Shown: positions 1-10,804 of the stretch, piece after piece
How the letters are laid out: each line of letters opens with the position of its first letter
How positions within the stretch are numbered: the stretch's first letter is position 1
Assembly: GCF_000208745.1 (NCBI RefSeq)
Contig: NC_030853.1
Span: 15,674,273 to 15,738,272, forward strand
Source of the DNA: Theobroma cacao
Lineage: Eukaryota; Streptophyta; Magnoliopsida; Malvales; Malvaceae
Length of the DNA: 64,000 nucleotides
Reading direction: 5' to 3'
The notes under the pieces: generated by a model
Databases searched by the model: none
Told to the model about the DNA's origin: nothing
Seen by the model: the letters and a program-made list of their open reading frames with translations, nothing else
Translations under genes and position numbers: made by a program

Positions 1-1134
1 ATTGATTTTTATTAATTTAATAATAATAATATATTAAGACTAAAAAACCTAGCCACTCCTTTATTTTCTTTATTTTTTCTCTTTTAACAGCTCATTCTTC
101 TTTTTTTTTCTTTCCCAGCCACTGTAAGCTGTTTTTTCTTCTTTCTTTTCTTCCCCAACCACTGCCAACCGCTCATTCTTCTTTCTTTTCTTCCCCAGCC
201 ATTACCAGTAGCTCATTCTTCATTTTTTTTTCTTCCTCAACCACTGCCAGCTGCTACTTCCCCAGCCGCTACCAACTGTTCCTTCTTCTTTTGTTTCTTC
301 CCTAGCCACTGACAGTAGCTCATTCTTTTTTTTTTCCCCTAACCACTGCCAACAGCTCATTCTTCATTTTTTTTCTTCCTCAGCCACTGCCAGCCACTAC
401 TTCTTCTTTTTTTCTGCCCCAGCCATTACTAGCTGCTCCTTTTTTCTGCTCCGATCCTTCATTCTTGCAGTTTCATTCTTGGTCATTCATTCAAGTAAAT
501 CACTAAATCTCATCTCTTTTTTTTTTTGGGCTAGAATTTATTCTATAATGAAATATAATCTAAGTGACTAAGTTCAAATAGAATCTGTTTGGGCATTCCA
601 GACTTGAGTTGCACCTTTTTTTTTTCTTTTGTCAATTGAAAGTTTTTGACAAACGGTAAGTGTTAAAGGTAGGAGAGATTCATCTGTTTGAACCATTTTT
701 GACAAAATTTCTAACCTAAAAACTATTTTCACAAGCCAAATCTTTCCATTAGAATCAATTTTCTATTTATTGTTTTTATTTCTATGGGAAATTTTGAAGA
801 ATTATGTGGCAGCTTTAGACTAAGATGAATGTAGTATCAAAGAAGCAATAAGCAAAACTATTCTTTTTACTTTTTTATCATAAAAGTTTCAAGTTCCAAT
901 TAATTAGAAACTCAAGTGCACATAAAGAAATGGCCATGCATCCTATTGACCTTTGCCAGTTAATTTGGCTCAATATCGATACTGGTGACCTGCTCTATGT
1001 TCATGGGATAAATAATTCTGTTCATATGCGATAGAAATAAATTTTGTTCATGTATTATTGTGTTATACTTATTTTTTTCAAAATTGATTTAGACATTGAT
1101 TCTATTATTCTTATGTTTCTAAGTCTTTTGAAAA
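1..1134 (+). other. 5' region of a decayed hAT element, with no coding sequence
   Basis: AT-rich and pyrimidine-rich DNA ahead of the hAT reading frame. Positions 84-440 are a degenerate tandem array (listed separately). The rest, 500-1134, shows no recognisable gene. It probably holds the 5' untranslated region or intron of the hAT transposase, but the left terminal inverted repeat is not visible and may lie outside the window. Confidence 0.45.
84..440 (+). repeat. Pyrimidine-rich minisatellite
   Basis: Repeated units of roughly 55-60 bp, each made of a C/T-rich run (cattcttctttc-like) followed by a ccccagccactgccagc-like core. At least five degenerate copies can be read. The units differ by short indels and substitutions, so this is an old array. 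Confidence 0.6.
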
Positions 1135-1900
1135 ATGGAAACAGCTGAAAAATGTGATGATAGTATTAATTATAATCGCAAGAAAAAACTCTCTAAATTG
1201 TCAGCATATGTAGGGTCAAGTTCACAACAAGTACCTTTAGTTGAGCCTTCTAGAACTCTTGCTAGCGGTAGTCAACCTTTGATCTCGCCTACTACTAGTA
1301 AACCTCCATTGTGTAGTTCAAGTATCAAACGTCCTCGCAAATTAACTTTAGAGGTTCGGAATCATTTTGAAAAAAAAAATATCGATGGGAAAGATGTGGT
1401 AATTTGTAATTATTGTAAAGCTATTCTTAAGGCCAATAGCAAGAATGAAACAAAAGCTTTGAAAAATCACATGAGTACTTGTGCAAGGAGAAAAAATTCA
1501 AGTGAACAATGCTTTGAAAAGCCAAATCAACTTGGCATAGATACAAAAGCTTATGGGAAGGTACAAATTAGAAATTACACATTTGATAAGACATTTCAAG
1601 ACATGAGTTGGCTTGTACTATAATCTTGCATGAGTATATATTTTCTATTGTTTCTCATGTTGGTTTTAAGAAGTTTGCTACTAGTCTTCAACTCATGTTT
1701 AAGATGGTTTCTAGTAATACAATTAAAGAAGACATTCACAAGATTTATTGCTCAAAGAAATCCAAGTTACAATAGCGGTTTGAGAAGTTAAAAAGTCGAA
1801 TAGCAATCACGACGAATATGTGGACTTCTTATCAAAAGAAAGGTTACATGTTCGTCACTGCTCATTATATTGATGAATCTTAGAAGTTGTAAAGCTATAT
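1135..1900 (+). pseudogene. hAT transposase, N-terminal part (BED zinc finger), frameshifted
   Basis: The frame opens at ATG 1135 and runs 162 codons. Residues about 70-120 form a BED-type zinc finger with Cys91, Cys94, His112 and Cys116, the DNA-binding domain of plant hAT (RICESLEEPER/Ac-like) transposases. A frameshift near 1610 ends this frame. The next frame continues with hAT-like sequence (ILHEYIFSIVSHVGF, then an ITTNMWTSYQKKGYM stretch resembling the start of the catalytic core) broken by stops, to about 1900. A solo LTR then interrupts the element. Most of the catalytic core is missing, so the element cannot make an active transposase. Family assignment rests on the zinc finger and the separate C-terminal block at 5117-5443. 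Confidence 0.8.
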
Positions 1901-1997
1901 CTAGAGGTAAGCAATATTTATTCTAATTCTTTAAATTGTGTTATGTTATACATTAATGGTTTTATGAAAAAAATTTAAGCAAATTTATTAATATTAT

Positions 1998-4981
1998 TGT
2001 CACGACCCGGTACTCCCCTCGAGCCCATGACAACCGCCGCGGTATCCCGGTAGACACTCATTACCCGGAATGTCAACTCGAAATCTCGCAAGGCTTTAAT
2101 ATCAGTTTCTCATTTCCCTTGTGAGCAACCATTGTCAAATATCGTGTTCTAAAAGATTTTAAGCTGTTTCCAACTTAAAACAAATAAAATATTAATTTTC
2201 GTCTCACAGGGGTATTTTGGTTATTTTTCTAAAAATTTCAAAACCAGCCAATAATGTAGTATATAAGTGCAGAACACATATTTCAAAATCAAAAATAAAT
2301 TTAGATGTCTAAAACATTCGTTTAAAACGAAATTATGATTATTTGGATATAATAGGAAAATAAAATATATATTAAGTAAAATATTTTATTTTCTTATTAA
2401 ACAATATTTTCAGAGTTATACGTAGATAATTTTGTAGCGTAAAAACAAAGTAAATTCATACATACTGTAATACAGTAAATCAGAGTATTTAATTTAATTT
2501 AATTTATAATGACCAGTGGGCCCCTGAATAACCAAAAGTAAAGAGGACTGTGAACCTATAGTTTGAAGGAATGCAAATCCAAGGGTAGTCCTCGATGAAC
2601 TCAGCTATCTACAGCCTAATCTGAACCTAAAATGGGTGAAAAGGAGAGGTGAGATTTTATAATCCCAGTGAGTAAACAAACATCATCCGAAATATCTAAA
2701 GTCGAGTAAAATGAGACAACTAAAATATTTCATCTCAATATGTATTTCATAACATAAATGTTCATTTCATTTAAATATTCAACATGGCGTATGAGTATCT
2801 TAAAAGCTTGGCTCTTGTCAAAATCATACTCGGGGATACCTTGACCGAGGCATCTAACCGAGTCTGCCAAGGCTGTTAAAAAGTTCGTATACACGTAAAC
2901 ATAAACATATTTTTAGTTTGAAAAATACAGTTATTCCTTGGCGTTAGCGGAGTTCATCATCACAAGGTGGTTCGGCGTGACGTGAACTCTGTTCATACAT
3001 CAGGAGATACCCTACGAGCCTCTCCGACCGAGGTATATATATATATATATATATATATCCGGATTCCATGCCCCTCTAATAGGCTGGTCCACAGAATCCA
3101 CTCATTACAGCAAGCTAAACCCACCATATAATAAAATTTTAACAGCATGACAAGGCTAATATAATACTACCCAGCCTGCAAGAGTAAAATAAAACAATTC
3201 ATACAATTCATAAAACACAGCCCAACCAGTCATGCCAACACAATAACAATATAACATAAGCCATCAATTTCCAATCATAAATTTGCAACATACTGGTGGT
3301 CTCCAATTACTCTATTTTCAAAATCGTTATTTCGTTTCAAGATAATTTATAAAATCTTTTCATTTAAACACATTTTTGTTTGCAAAACCTAAAATTAGCC
3401 ATTTAACTCATTTTCATAAAATTTCATCAAAATCGAGTTAAAACATACTTTAGATAATTAAAATGATGATAAGGTTACTCACTATTTCGGAAGTCGAATT
3501 TCTAGAGTACTCTGACTACCGATCCTCGTGTACAATTTCCTTGCCTTTATCAGAGGATTCACCACCTAGACATAGTACAAAATTGAGAAACTTACTACAT
3601 TGGTACTAAATCGAAATTAAACTAATTTAGACTACTAATGCATGATATGGAATGCAAAAATGTCCGAATAGATGTTTAAATACGGTATTCGACCTAATTC
3701 GCACTATTCTCGGTGTAATTGGCTAAAACCTCCTATTTAACTCCAAATCGATTTCTTTCACTTTCTACACTCCAATTATACTTAAAATACCTCAATGACT
3801 ATGAATATGATTCAATTTATCAGTCCGAATCATAAATTGCACATGTCTATACATTAGGTAAAAATTCAGATTTTCATGCAAAAATTTCCCATTAAATTTC
3901 TAGCCTCACCAATAATTAAATATCACCAAAATATAATGAAATATCATCAATTTCAGCCTCAATATCCTCCCTAGAAAATTCGACCTCTTATGGGTAATGG
4001 GAGAAAATGAATTTTTTTCTTATTGTTTTGTTTCTAAATATGCTAAACTAACTAAAAATACTAACATAACTTAGAATCAAATCAATCCAACTTCATTCTC
4101 TCTCCATACCCATTTGGTCAGCCATGAATTGACCATGAAAACTTGATTTCTAAGCATGAAAAATGAAAAAGAAAGCATGGGTAGTGTAAATCACAAGATA
4201 AAATCACAAAATTTTACCTTTATTAACTTAATCTCTTGAAATCCCACACTTTTTCTTCAATTTTCCCACCTAGGTTTTGTTCTTTCTTTGTTCTTCTTCA
4301 CTTCATGCTTTGGCCGGCCATAATGAAGAAAATAGGCTGATTTTTGTTGATTTTAAAGATAAAAAAAATAAATGGATATTAACATGCCATGTGTCACCAT
4401 TTCATTGGCCCATTTTTATTTCTTAACTATTAAGCTTTCTCTCTCCACCATATAAATTCCTTCAATTATCCATGATAAAATTGGATAAAATCCATGTGCT
4501 GGATAAGTTTCGGGTGTGTAAAATTACAATTTTGCTCCTGGAATGGTAAAATTATCATTTTACCCTTATGCTTCAAAAAATACCGGGATCACAATTTTTT
4601 TCACTTTTCAACCTTAAATCATACTCCTATACTCAAATCATGCTCCAATAAGTCAAATGGGGCAAAAAAAATCTTTTCTAAAAATTTTCATTTTGTTCCT
4701 ATGTGGCAAATGACCATTTTACCCCTAAGTAGTGAAAATTCCGGTTTGACTCCAAATTGATCCTCAAACTCTGAATTACCATTTTGAGTCATTCATGGAC
4801 TGTGAAGCTCTTAATCTCACCTTAAAGTTCCTATTTGATCTAGTTCGAGGCTTAAATAAACTTTGTTGTACCTCTAGATACAATACCTATTTTTGTAAAT
4901 TTTTCGGGACTCTTCTAGCATGCAATCATGCTATCATCACATGTATGTCATGATAGGCATTTTATAAAGTCAGGCTTTACA
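1998..4981 (-). mobile_element. Solo LTR (copy A) of the long-LTR retrotransposon family, inserted in the hAT element
   Basis: A 2984-bp LTR bounded by TG...CA ends: it starts TGTCACGACCCGG and ends GGCTTTACA on the plus strand. It is flanked by the 5-bp duplication ATTAT at 1993-1997 and 4982-4986. It aligns by eye along its length with the LTRs at 30984-33978 and 38350-41342 in the same orientation, and with 19186-22124 in reverse. No internal region follows, so it is a solo LTR left by LTR-LTR recombination. It contains a (TA)n tract at about 3034-3058. Open frames inside it are spurious. Confidence 0.9.
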
Positions 4982-5116
4982 ATTATTTTGTAAGCATATA
5001 GATTTGTATATGTCCCAAGACCTCACAGGATGGATGTTTTTACTTAAGAAATGATAAATGCTTCGACTGAATGGTATACAGAGAGCAAACTATCTGTGAT
5101 TTAGCACTTTGCAAAT

Positions 5117-5443
5117 GATTGCCAGAGATTTCTGACTATTCCTATTTCTACAGTTGCATCTGAGTTAGCCTTTAGCACTGGTGGGAGAGTGATGAATGAC
5201 CATCGAAGTAGGCTTAAACCATATACTTTGGAGGCATTGATGTGCACTCAAAATTGATTGAGGAATGAAACGAAAGGTAAATAAACTCATTATATTTTTA
5301 TTCCATTTGTTTTCTATAAAAAATTATCTATTATCCTAAGTGTTATATACATTCTTATTTTTTTTATTTGCATAGGATCATGTATAATAATTGAAAATTC
5401 AATTGCCATGCTGGTTGACACTGACACGGAAGAAGATGATTAA
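5117..5443 (+). pseudogene. hAT transposase, C-terminal dimerisation region
   Basis: Reading from 5117, the block FLTIPISTVASELAFSTGG followed by RVMNDHRSRLKP and EALMCTQN is the conserved hAT C-terminal dimerisation motif. A TGA at 5255-5257 replaces the usual Trp. A plausible intron with donor GT at 5277 and acceptor AG at 5374-5375 leads to a last exon coding an acidic tail (MLVDTDTEEDD) that ends at TAA 5441-5443. This is the far end of the gene whose N-terminus is at 1135. The catalytic middle has been deleted and the remaining gap is filled by the solo LTR. Confidence 0.82.
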
Positions 5444-5479
5444 ATTGTTCATGAGCTTGTCTTGTTATCAATTTGTAAT

Positions 5480-5700
5480 ATTGTTTAACTAGCTGTTTGG
5501 ATATTTATTTTTAGTTATTTAAGTTTATATGGTTGTTGTTTGGATATTTATGTTTGGTTATTTAAGTTTATGTTATTTGTTTGGATCTTTGTGTTTAATT
5601 ATTTAAGTTTATGTTGTTATTTGGATATTTGTGTATAGTTATTTAAATTTATGTCGTTGCATGGATATTTGTTTTTAGTTATTTAAGTTTATGTTTAAGA
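5480..5700 (+). repeat. AT-rich minisatellite of about 45-bp units
   Basis: Four to five imperfect copies of a unit built on tgtttggatatttgtg and agttatttaagtttatg. It lies in the 3' region of the hAT element. Confidence 0.65.
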
Positions 5701-7250
5701 TTATTGTTTTTGATTTTTTAAATTTAAATTTTATTATTTGTGTTTTTATTAATTTAATTAATAGTTAATTTTATGAAATTCGTAGAAAAATATTATTGTA
5801 TATGTGTATGGATTCAAGTTCTGGTTCGAGTAACTGGATATTTATAAAGAAGATTTTAATAATTTTTTTATCTAATCGAATTCTTAAACGGGTTAGGATA
5901 ATTATAAGGTAGTGAAAATATAATAAAGTTAGAGTTAAAATAAAAATTTTTAAAATTATTCGGATAGTTGACTTTTTATAAAATTAAAATTCAGATACCT
6001 CAAAATTATCGAATTTCCTACCTATTGACAACCTTAGTCGAGAGAGACCATAAAGTACTTTTTTTTTTATAATAAATCCTTGACTCACTTAAGAGCTGAG
6101 GTTCAAGAACTTCGAACTATTAAATGATAAAGACACTGGAATATATTCCAACAAGGTCCAAGGACTGAATCACCTATCCTCTGTCCTGATGTCACCATTC
6201 ATACTAACCTATAAATATTTCTCGCTTTGGCCCATTGAATCTCACAATTTCATGTCACTAAATCTGACAGCTCGTAAATTGAAACTGATATAAACATTTA
6301 CATGCCCAATCACAGTTTAGTACACATTTAATGTAGAATTTACGCATTTTAGTACACATTCAATATAGAATTTACGACTTCCCTTCGAAACCGTGATATA
6401 CTCTTCTTCTCCAACAAAAGCACACCATCCTCAATGGCACCATGACATACTCTCCTATTTTAAGAAAGGCACACTATCCTAAATGGTACATCACTAATAT
6501 CCCAAAAACTAACTCTGATAACAATTGTCATGATCAACATCAATCTGTTCGTTTTGGCTTGTCATTTTATCTCACAAAAAGCACTACACAAGTTGAAAAT
6601 AATAACACCTACTCAATCATACTCTAGTACATGCCCCCTTTGAAACCGTGACACTTGACACCTGACATCTGCACAGACAACCTAAAAGCAAATCAAGAAG
6701 CATGGACTTTGGTGTCAGACCACAATCACAATCACCTCCATCTTCCATTATCTTATTACCAATTTTCAAAGCAAATTCTAAAAGCAATGGGTAGGAGCAA
6801 CTAACCTCTAGTCTGTCTAGAACAAAGTTGTTCAATAAACAAATACAAATAATTTCTTAAATCACACTTATCACAAAAAAAGAACAAAAATTATACATAT
6901 CAAATTTTGGTTCCGCAATATCTGTGTTGCTCCTTTTTCTTACAATCTGGTTCAGGAGTTCTATTACACAATTCAAATGCCACTATGCCAATGAAAGATG
7001 TAATTATGCCACATATTGATCCACTAAACCACTCATTTAGTTTGCCACAACATTATTTGCTATATGGAATGCTGCTTCCCACAAACCAAAGAAAACAATA
7101 TCCTTTCTGAACTTGTAGTTGACCCACAATTTGCACTCATAAACAATGCAACTAGGACTCATTCACCAGTAAACTCAGTTCAAGTCAAAATACAAAATTA
7201 CAAAAGGGGACCCTGAAATTTATATAACTAAGAACCTTTAAGCAGTCTCA
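5701..7250. other. hAT 3' end and spacer before the FAX gene
   Basis: AT-rich sequence. At about 6021-6036 the string cctattgacaacctta resembles the terminal inverted repeat end of plant hAT elements and is the likely right edge of the element, although its left partner was not found. Between 6290 and 6400 there is a short duplication (tttagtacacatt plus agaatttacg, two copies). A ctctgataaca string followed by attgtcatgatc at about 6511-6532 resembles an LTR/primer-binding junction but has no further support. Nothing coding is recognised. The last few hundred bases should include the FAX 3' untranslated region. Confidence 0.4.
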
Positions 7251-10200
7251 TCAAGATTGGTGACTGGCAGACGATTTCAACTTCTTTGGGGGTGGGTTCC
7301 CTCCAGAGATCACCACATATGAATAGAAGCACAACATTGCCGCACTGCATCATACAAAAATTTATCCCAGAGAAAAAGATGTGAATATGACTCACGCTAA
7401 AGATATTGGATTCATTGTTAACAAAAGCATTGACAGCTTTAAATTTAGTACCTTATAGCAGCATAAAATGCATTTGGAAAAAGCTTCTTTGTCTGCATTC
7501 GCATACCATTACAATGTTAGAAAAATTTGGCCAGAGAGAAAAATAAATAATTTGCACCAATGTGATAGTACCAATGAATAAGTCTGAAAGTTCTTCCAGA
7601 AAAGTACTGCTGCTAGTGCTGCAAGGTCAGAACACACACATAATGAGACAACCCATTCTAAATAACAGAACAAGGTGCACTTTCCAAATCATAAATCACG
7701 TAGCATATATATATATATATATGTCAGGCAAAGATCTAGCACCTTCACCATTTTCAAATATTCAGCATACACATTAAGACTGACGATACAGAGGCTATTG
7801 TTATTTTGCAACATTGAAATTATTTTCTAGAGCATGTTGCATCTTTGTTGGTGTGAACTCATAACTAGGCAAGCTTCTTGAACCAAATTTCTATATCCAA
7901 TATCACTGGAACTAAGCCTTGTTGTCTCTTTGCCATGTACCAAAGTCTGCAATAATTTTACATTCCCCCTTGTTGAACCAAGTTTCTGGAATCGCTATGT
8001 ACTGTGCTTTATTCTTGGTCTGCTTTTCAAATTGTTGCATTAAAATATTCCTATATCCTTAACCACCCCATTTCCTCTCTATAAATAGCCAACTATATGA
8101 ACTTCTTAAAAAAGTGTTCTGCTAGTACGCATTTCAATAGACCCTAGTTCAAGAGTTTTCTATAACAAACAGACACAACAGGTCTCAGTAGATGCGTGGC
8201 TCTCTAACCTAACTAAATCAGAAGGGCACTGCTTGATCCTTAATTATCCAGATGCCTATTTGTACTGAATGGCTTCTAATTTATGTACTAATTTTTCCTT
8301 TACAGAAATGTAAAGTACCAAAAGGTCATATTTTTATGAATTCATTTTTCAAAGGATGCCTCAAGCCACAGAAAAGTTAAAATACCTGCTTGTCCAAATA
8401 TGAACGGTAAACTTGATTTTCCTTGCCTCCAGATCTTCAAGCTGAAGGTGCTAAGGGCTAGCAAAGCACCTCCAAAGAGTATGGTAGTAGGGTTTCTCGA
8501 AAATACAAAACCAACAAGCCCCCCACTTAGAACAAGACCACCTGTCATAAATTAACATTCGAAGTTTTCACCACGAATCCGATTGTGTTATTTTGATAAT
8601 TTATTGGACAAAAATTAAATGACAAAGCAAATATGCTATAAAGATCAAGCATAGAAAAATACACACACAACATTTGCAAATCACTCTAACAGACAATTAT
8701 CTATGCTAAGATGATTACCAAGTCCTGAATTGATTGATACAGTAACAAGTAAAAACAATGCAAAAACAATGAAATTATATGAAAGAAGACTTAAAAAAAA
8801 GGAACGCTAACTGTGACAAAGCAATTTCAAATGCCAATATACCTAAACTTTATTATTTTTTCATCCATATGAGTAAATAAATGATCAACCTAGCAATTGT
8901 TCATGCAATGGAAACCATATTCAATAAATATTTCAACATGTATCATGCAGAGATGCACAAATTAAATCTCACACTGCATACTCACCATAAGGAATACCGA
9001 AACAGAAATCATGGATTTTTGCTGCCCTTTTCGGTTGGATGATATTGTGTTCCTCTATTGGTTCACTTGTACTTTCAGGAACATGCCCTTCAACATTCAG
9101 ATATGACTTAGTTGACTCTTCTATAAATGGTTTTGATCCCTCCACCGCAAATCTTTGTTTAGTTTTAAGTTCAGAACTAGTAGCTTCTGCACCATGCCCA
9201 TCAACACTCATAACAACAAATGACTGGAAATTTGAAGCAGTTAGTATCATTTCCATTTTTCCACAAAGACCAGTTTCTTTAAACTTTACAAAGATATGCA
9301 TATCCACACTACTGCACACACATATAGACATTAAGAATATAATATTAGAGCATCAACAACCCTAATATTTGCTTAAACTTTTGCTATTTTATATTTGACT
9401 AGCATTTATGTTAGTATTTGAGCAGAATTAATACTTGTCACTTCATTGCTTCAAACATTTCAACATAATTGCTAATCTAAAACAAAAGTATGAAAACTTA
9501 AGCAAATATGAAAAAATAAGCCTTCATTCAGTTGTTATTTTTTTCTTTTTAATTTTTTTTCCACTTCCTAAAAGTTGCTAATAAGCAAAAAAAAAAGTTG
9601 TAATAAATTATATTTAATCTATACTAAACAAATAGTTAAAATAGAAAAGTATTTAATTCTAAGAACACATATTCAAACATAATTGCCAAATAAAAGTACA
9701 CTCACGCCTTTTGGTATGAGTAAAAGTAAACATACAGCTAAAATACAATAGTATTCAACACTAAGAACACTTATTCAAACATAATTGTTTCGTAAAGTAA
9801 ACTCATGCTTCTTGTTATGAGAAATGCTAAAGTGTTCATCTGTTAGACTAGTCTGACTCTCTTCTATTATTTTTCTACCCATCACTTTTCAATACACTTT
9901 TAATCATCATATAAAGGAACAATATCCACGTTCTATGGATGGGTACTATATATGTGAATGATGATTAAAAGTGTATTGAAAAGTAATGGATAAAAAAGTA
10001 ATGGAACAGAGTCCTATCTCTATCCAACATTTGGACTAATCAAAAGAAATAAATGCCGTTAATTTGTTATTTATTACTTCCATACCATTTCCGAGCAATT
10101 GAATTGTTCAACTGTCAAACAAAAGAACACCCTTTGTCCTATTATGTTTGTCCACATTTAACCTTTTAGATCAAACGAAATTAATTTTGACCTTCATTAT

Positions 10201-10804
10201 TAAAAATATCATATAGAATTAAATCTCAAAAAATATATTTTTAAAAGTTTTTTATTCAAAATTTTTAAAAATTTTATAGCCTAATGTGGTTTTTTTTTTT
10301 AAAAAAGAATAAGGATCAAAGTTGAGTTCACTTCACAAGAAAAAAGCCAATGACAACAAACATTTTTGGATGGAGAGAGTATTACTCTTTTGTTATTCAC
10401 AATGTTTAAACTTTAATTTCTAAGGGCACCTTAAAAAAACAGAAGATAAAAATAAGCAGTAAACAGTAACAACAAAACAGAATCTAAAATAATTAACCAT
10501 ATCATAAAAAACAGATTAATGTCCATTTTAAACCACAAAAAACACAATAAAATTGCAAAGCTAATAGTTTTCCATTTTAAACTGGGAATTAAAACACATA
10601 AAGCAATGATCAACAACATGTTAAGGAATCCAATTTTACCCATACATTTCATTTTATAAATTAAAAAATATATATAATTACCTTGGGACGAGTGATTGGA
10701 CAAAAAATGGATCGTGAGTAGAGCTGTAATTTCCGATTGATTGAAGAGAAACAAGTCAGCTGACAAACTTTTGTTGTTGGTGGTGCTGTCGTTGATGTTG
10801 CCAT
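7251..10804 (-). CDS. FAX1: FATTY ACID EXPORT (FAX) family plastid membrane protein, six exons
   Basis: The exons on minus are 10804-10682, 9223-8986, 8541-8386, 7618-7572, 7492-7452 and 7344-7251. All introns are GT-AG, phases match, and the total is 699 nt (232 aa plus TGA). Exon 1 (MATSTTAPPTTKVCQ...) is rich in Ser/Thr and Lys/Arg like a chloroplast transit peptide. Exon 2 holds an acidic linker and the conserved KIHDFCFGIPYG. Exons 3-6 encode hydrophobic segments with LKIWRQGKSSLPF, LFWKNFQ, and AAMLCFYSYVV, then SGGNPPPKKLK at the C-terminus. This is the Tmemb_14 (UPF0136) signature of FAX proteins, which move free fatty acids across the plastid inner envelope for lipid assembly in the ER. 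The length and lack of a poly-Gly or long helical N-terminal domain favour FAX1 over FAX2/FAX3, but this is from memory. The turn between the first two membrane segments (RNPTTILFGG) seems about five residues shorter than I recall in homologues. The ATG start fits the transit peptide. Confidence 0.9.
9658..9825. repeat. Short tandem duplication in FAX intron 1
   Basis: Two imperfect copies of a segment built on ctaagaacac, then attcaaacataattg, then an actca(c/t)gc...ggtatgag-like end. They begin near 9658 and 9763. No function is visible. Confidence 0.6.
9855..10013. mobile_element. MITE-like hairpin in FAX intron 1
   Basis: A nearly symmetrical inverted repeat of about 159 bp. The left arm runs from gactctcttct through cttttcaatacactttta to atcatcat. 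The right arm is its reverse complement, from atgatgattaaaagtg to acagagtc. The arms are about 70 bp with a short loop around 9925-9950. The size, symmetry and intronic position suggest a MITE. The superfamily and TSD were not resolved. Confidence 0.65.

Noticed and set aside
6505..6535. LTR/primer-binding junction of another retrotransposon
   Set aside because: Only a ctctgataaca string and a following tgtca were seen, with no LTR partner, TSD or coding sequence.
10431..10766. Open frame of 111 codons on minus
   Set aside because: It starts in another frame within FAX exon 1 and runs into intron 1; the spliced model with a transit peptide explains the region.
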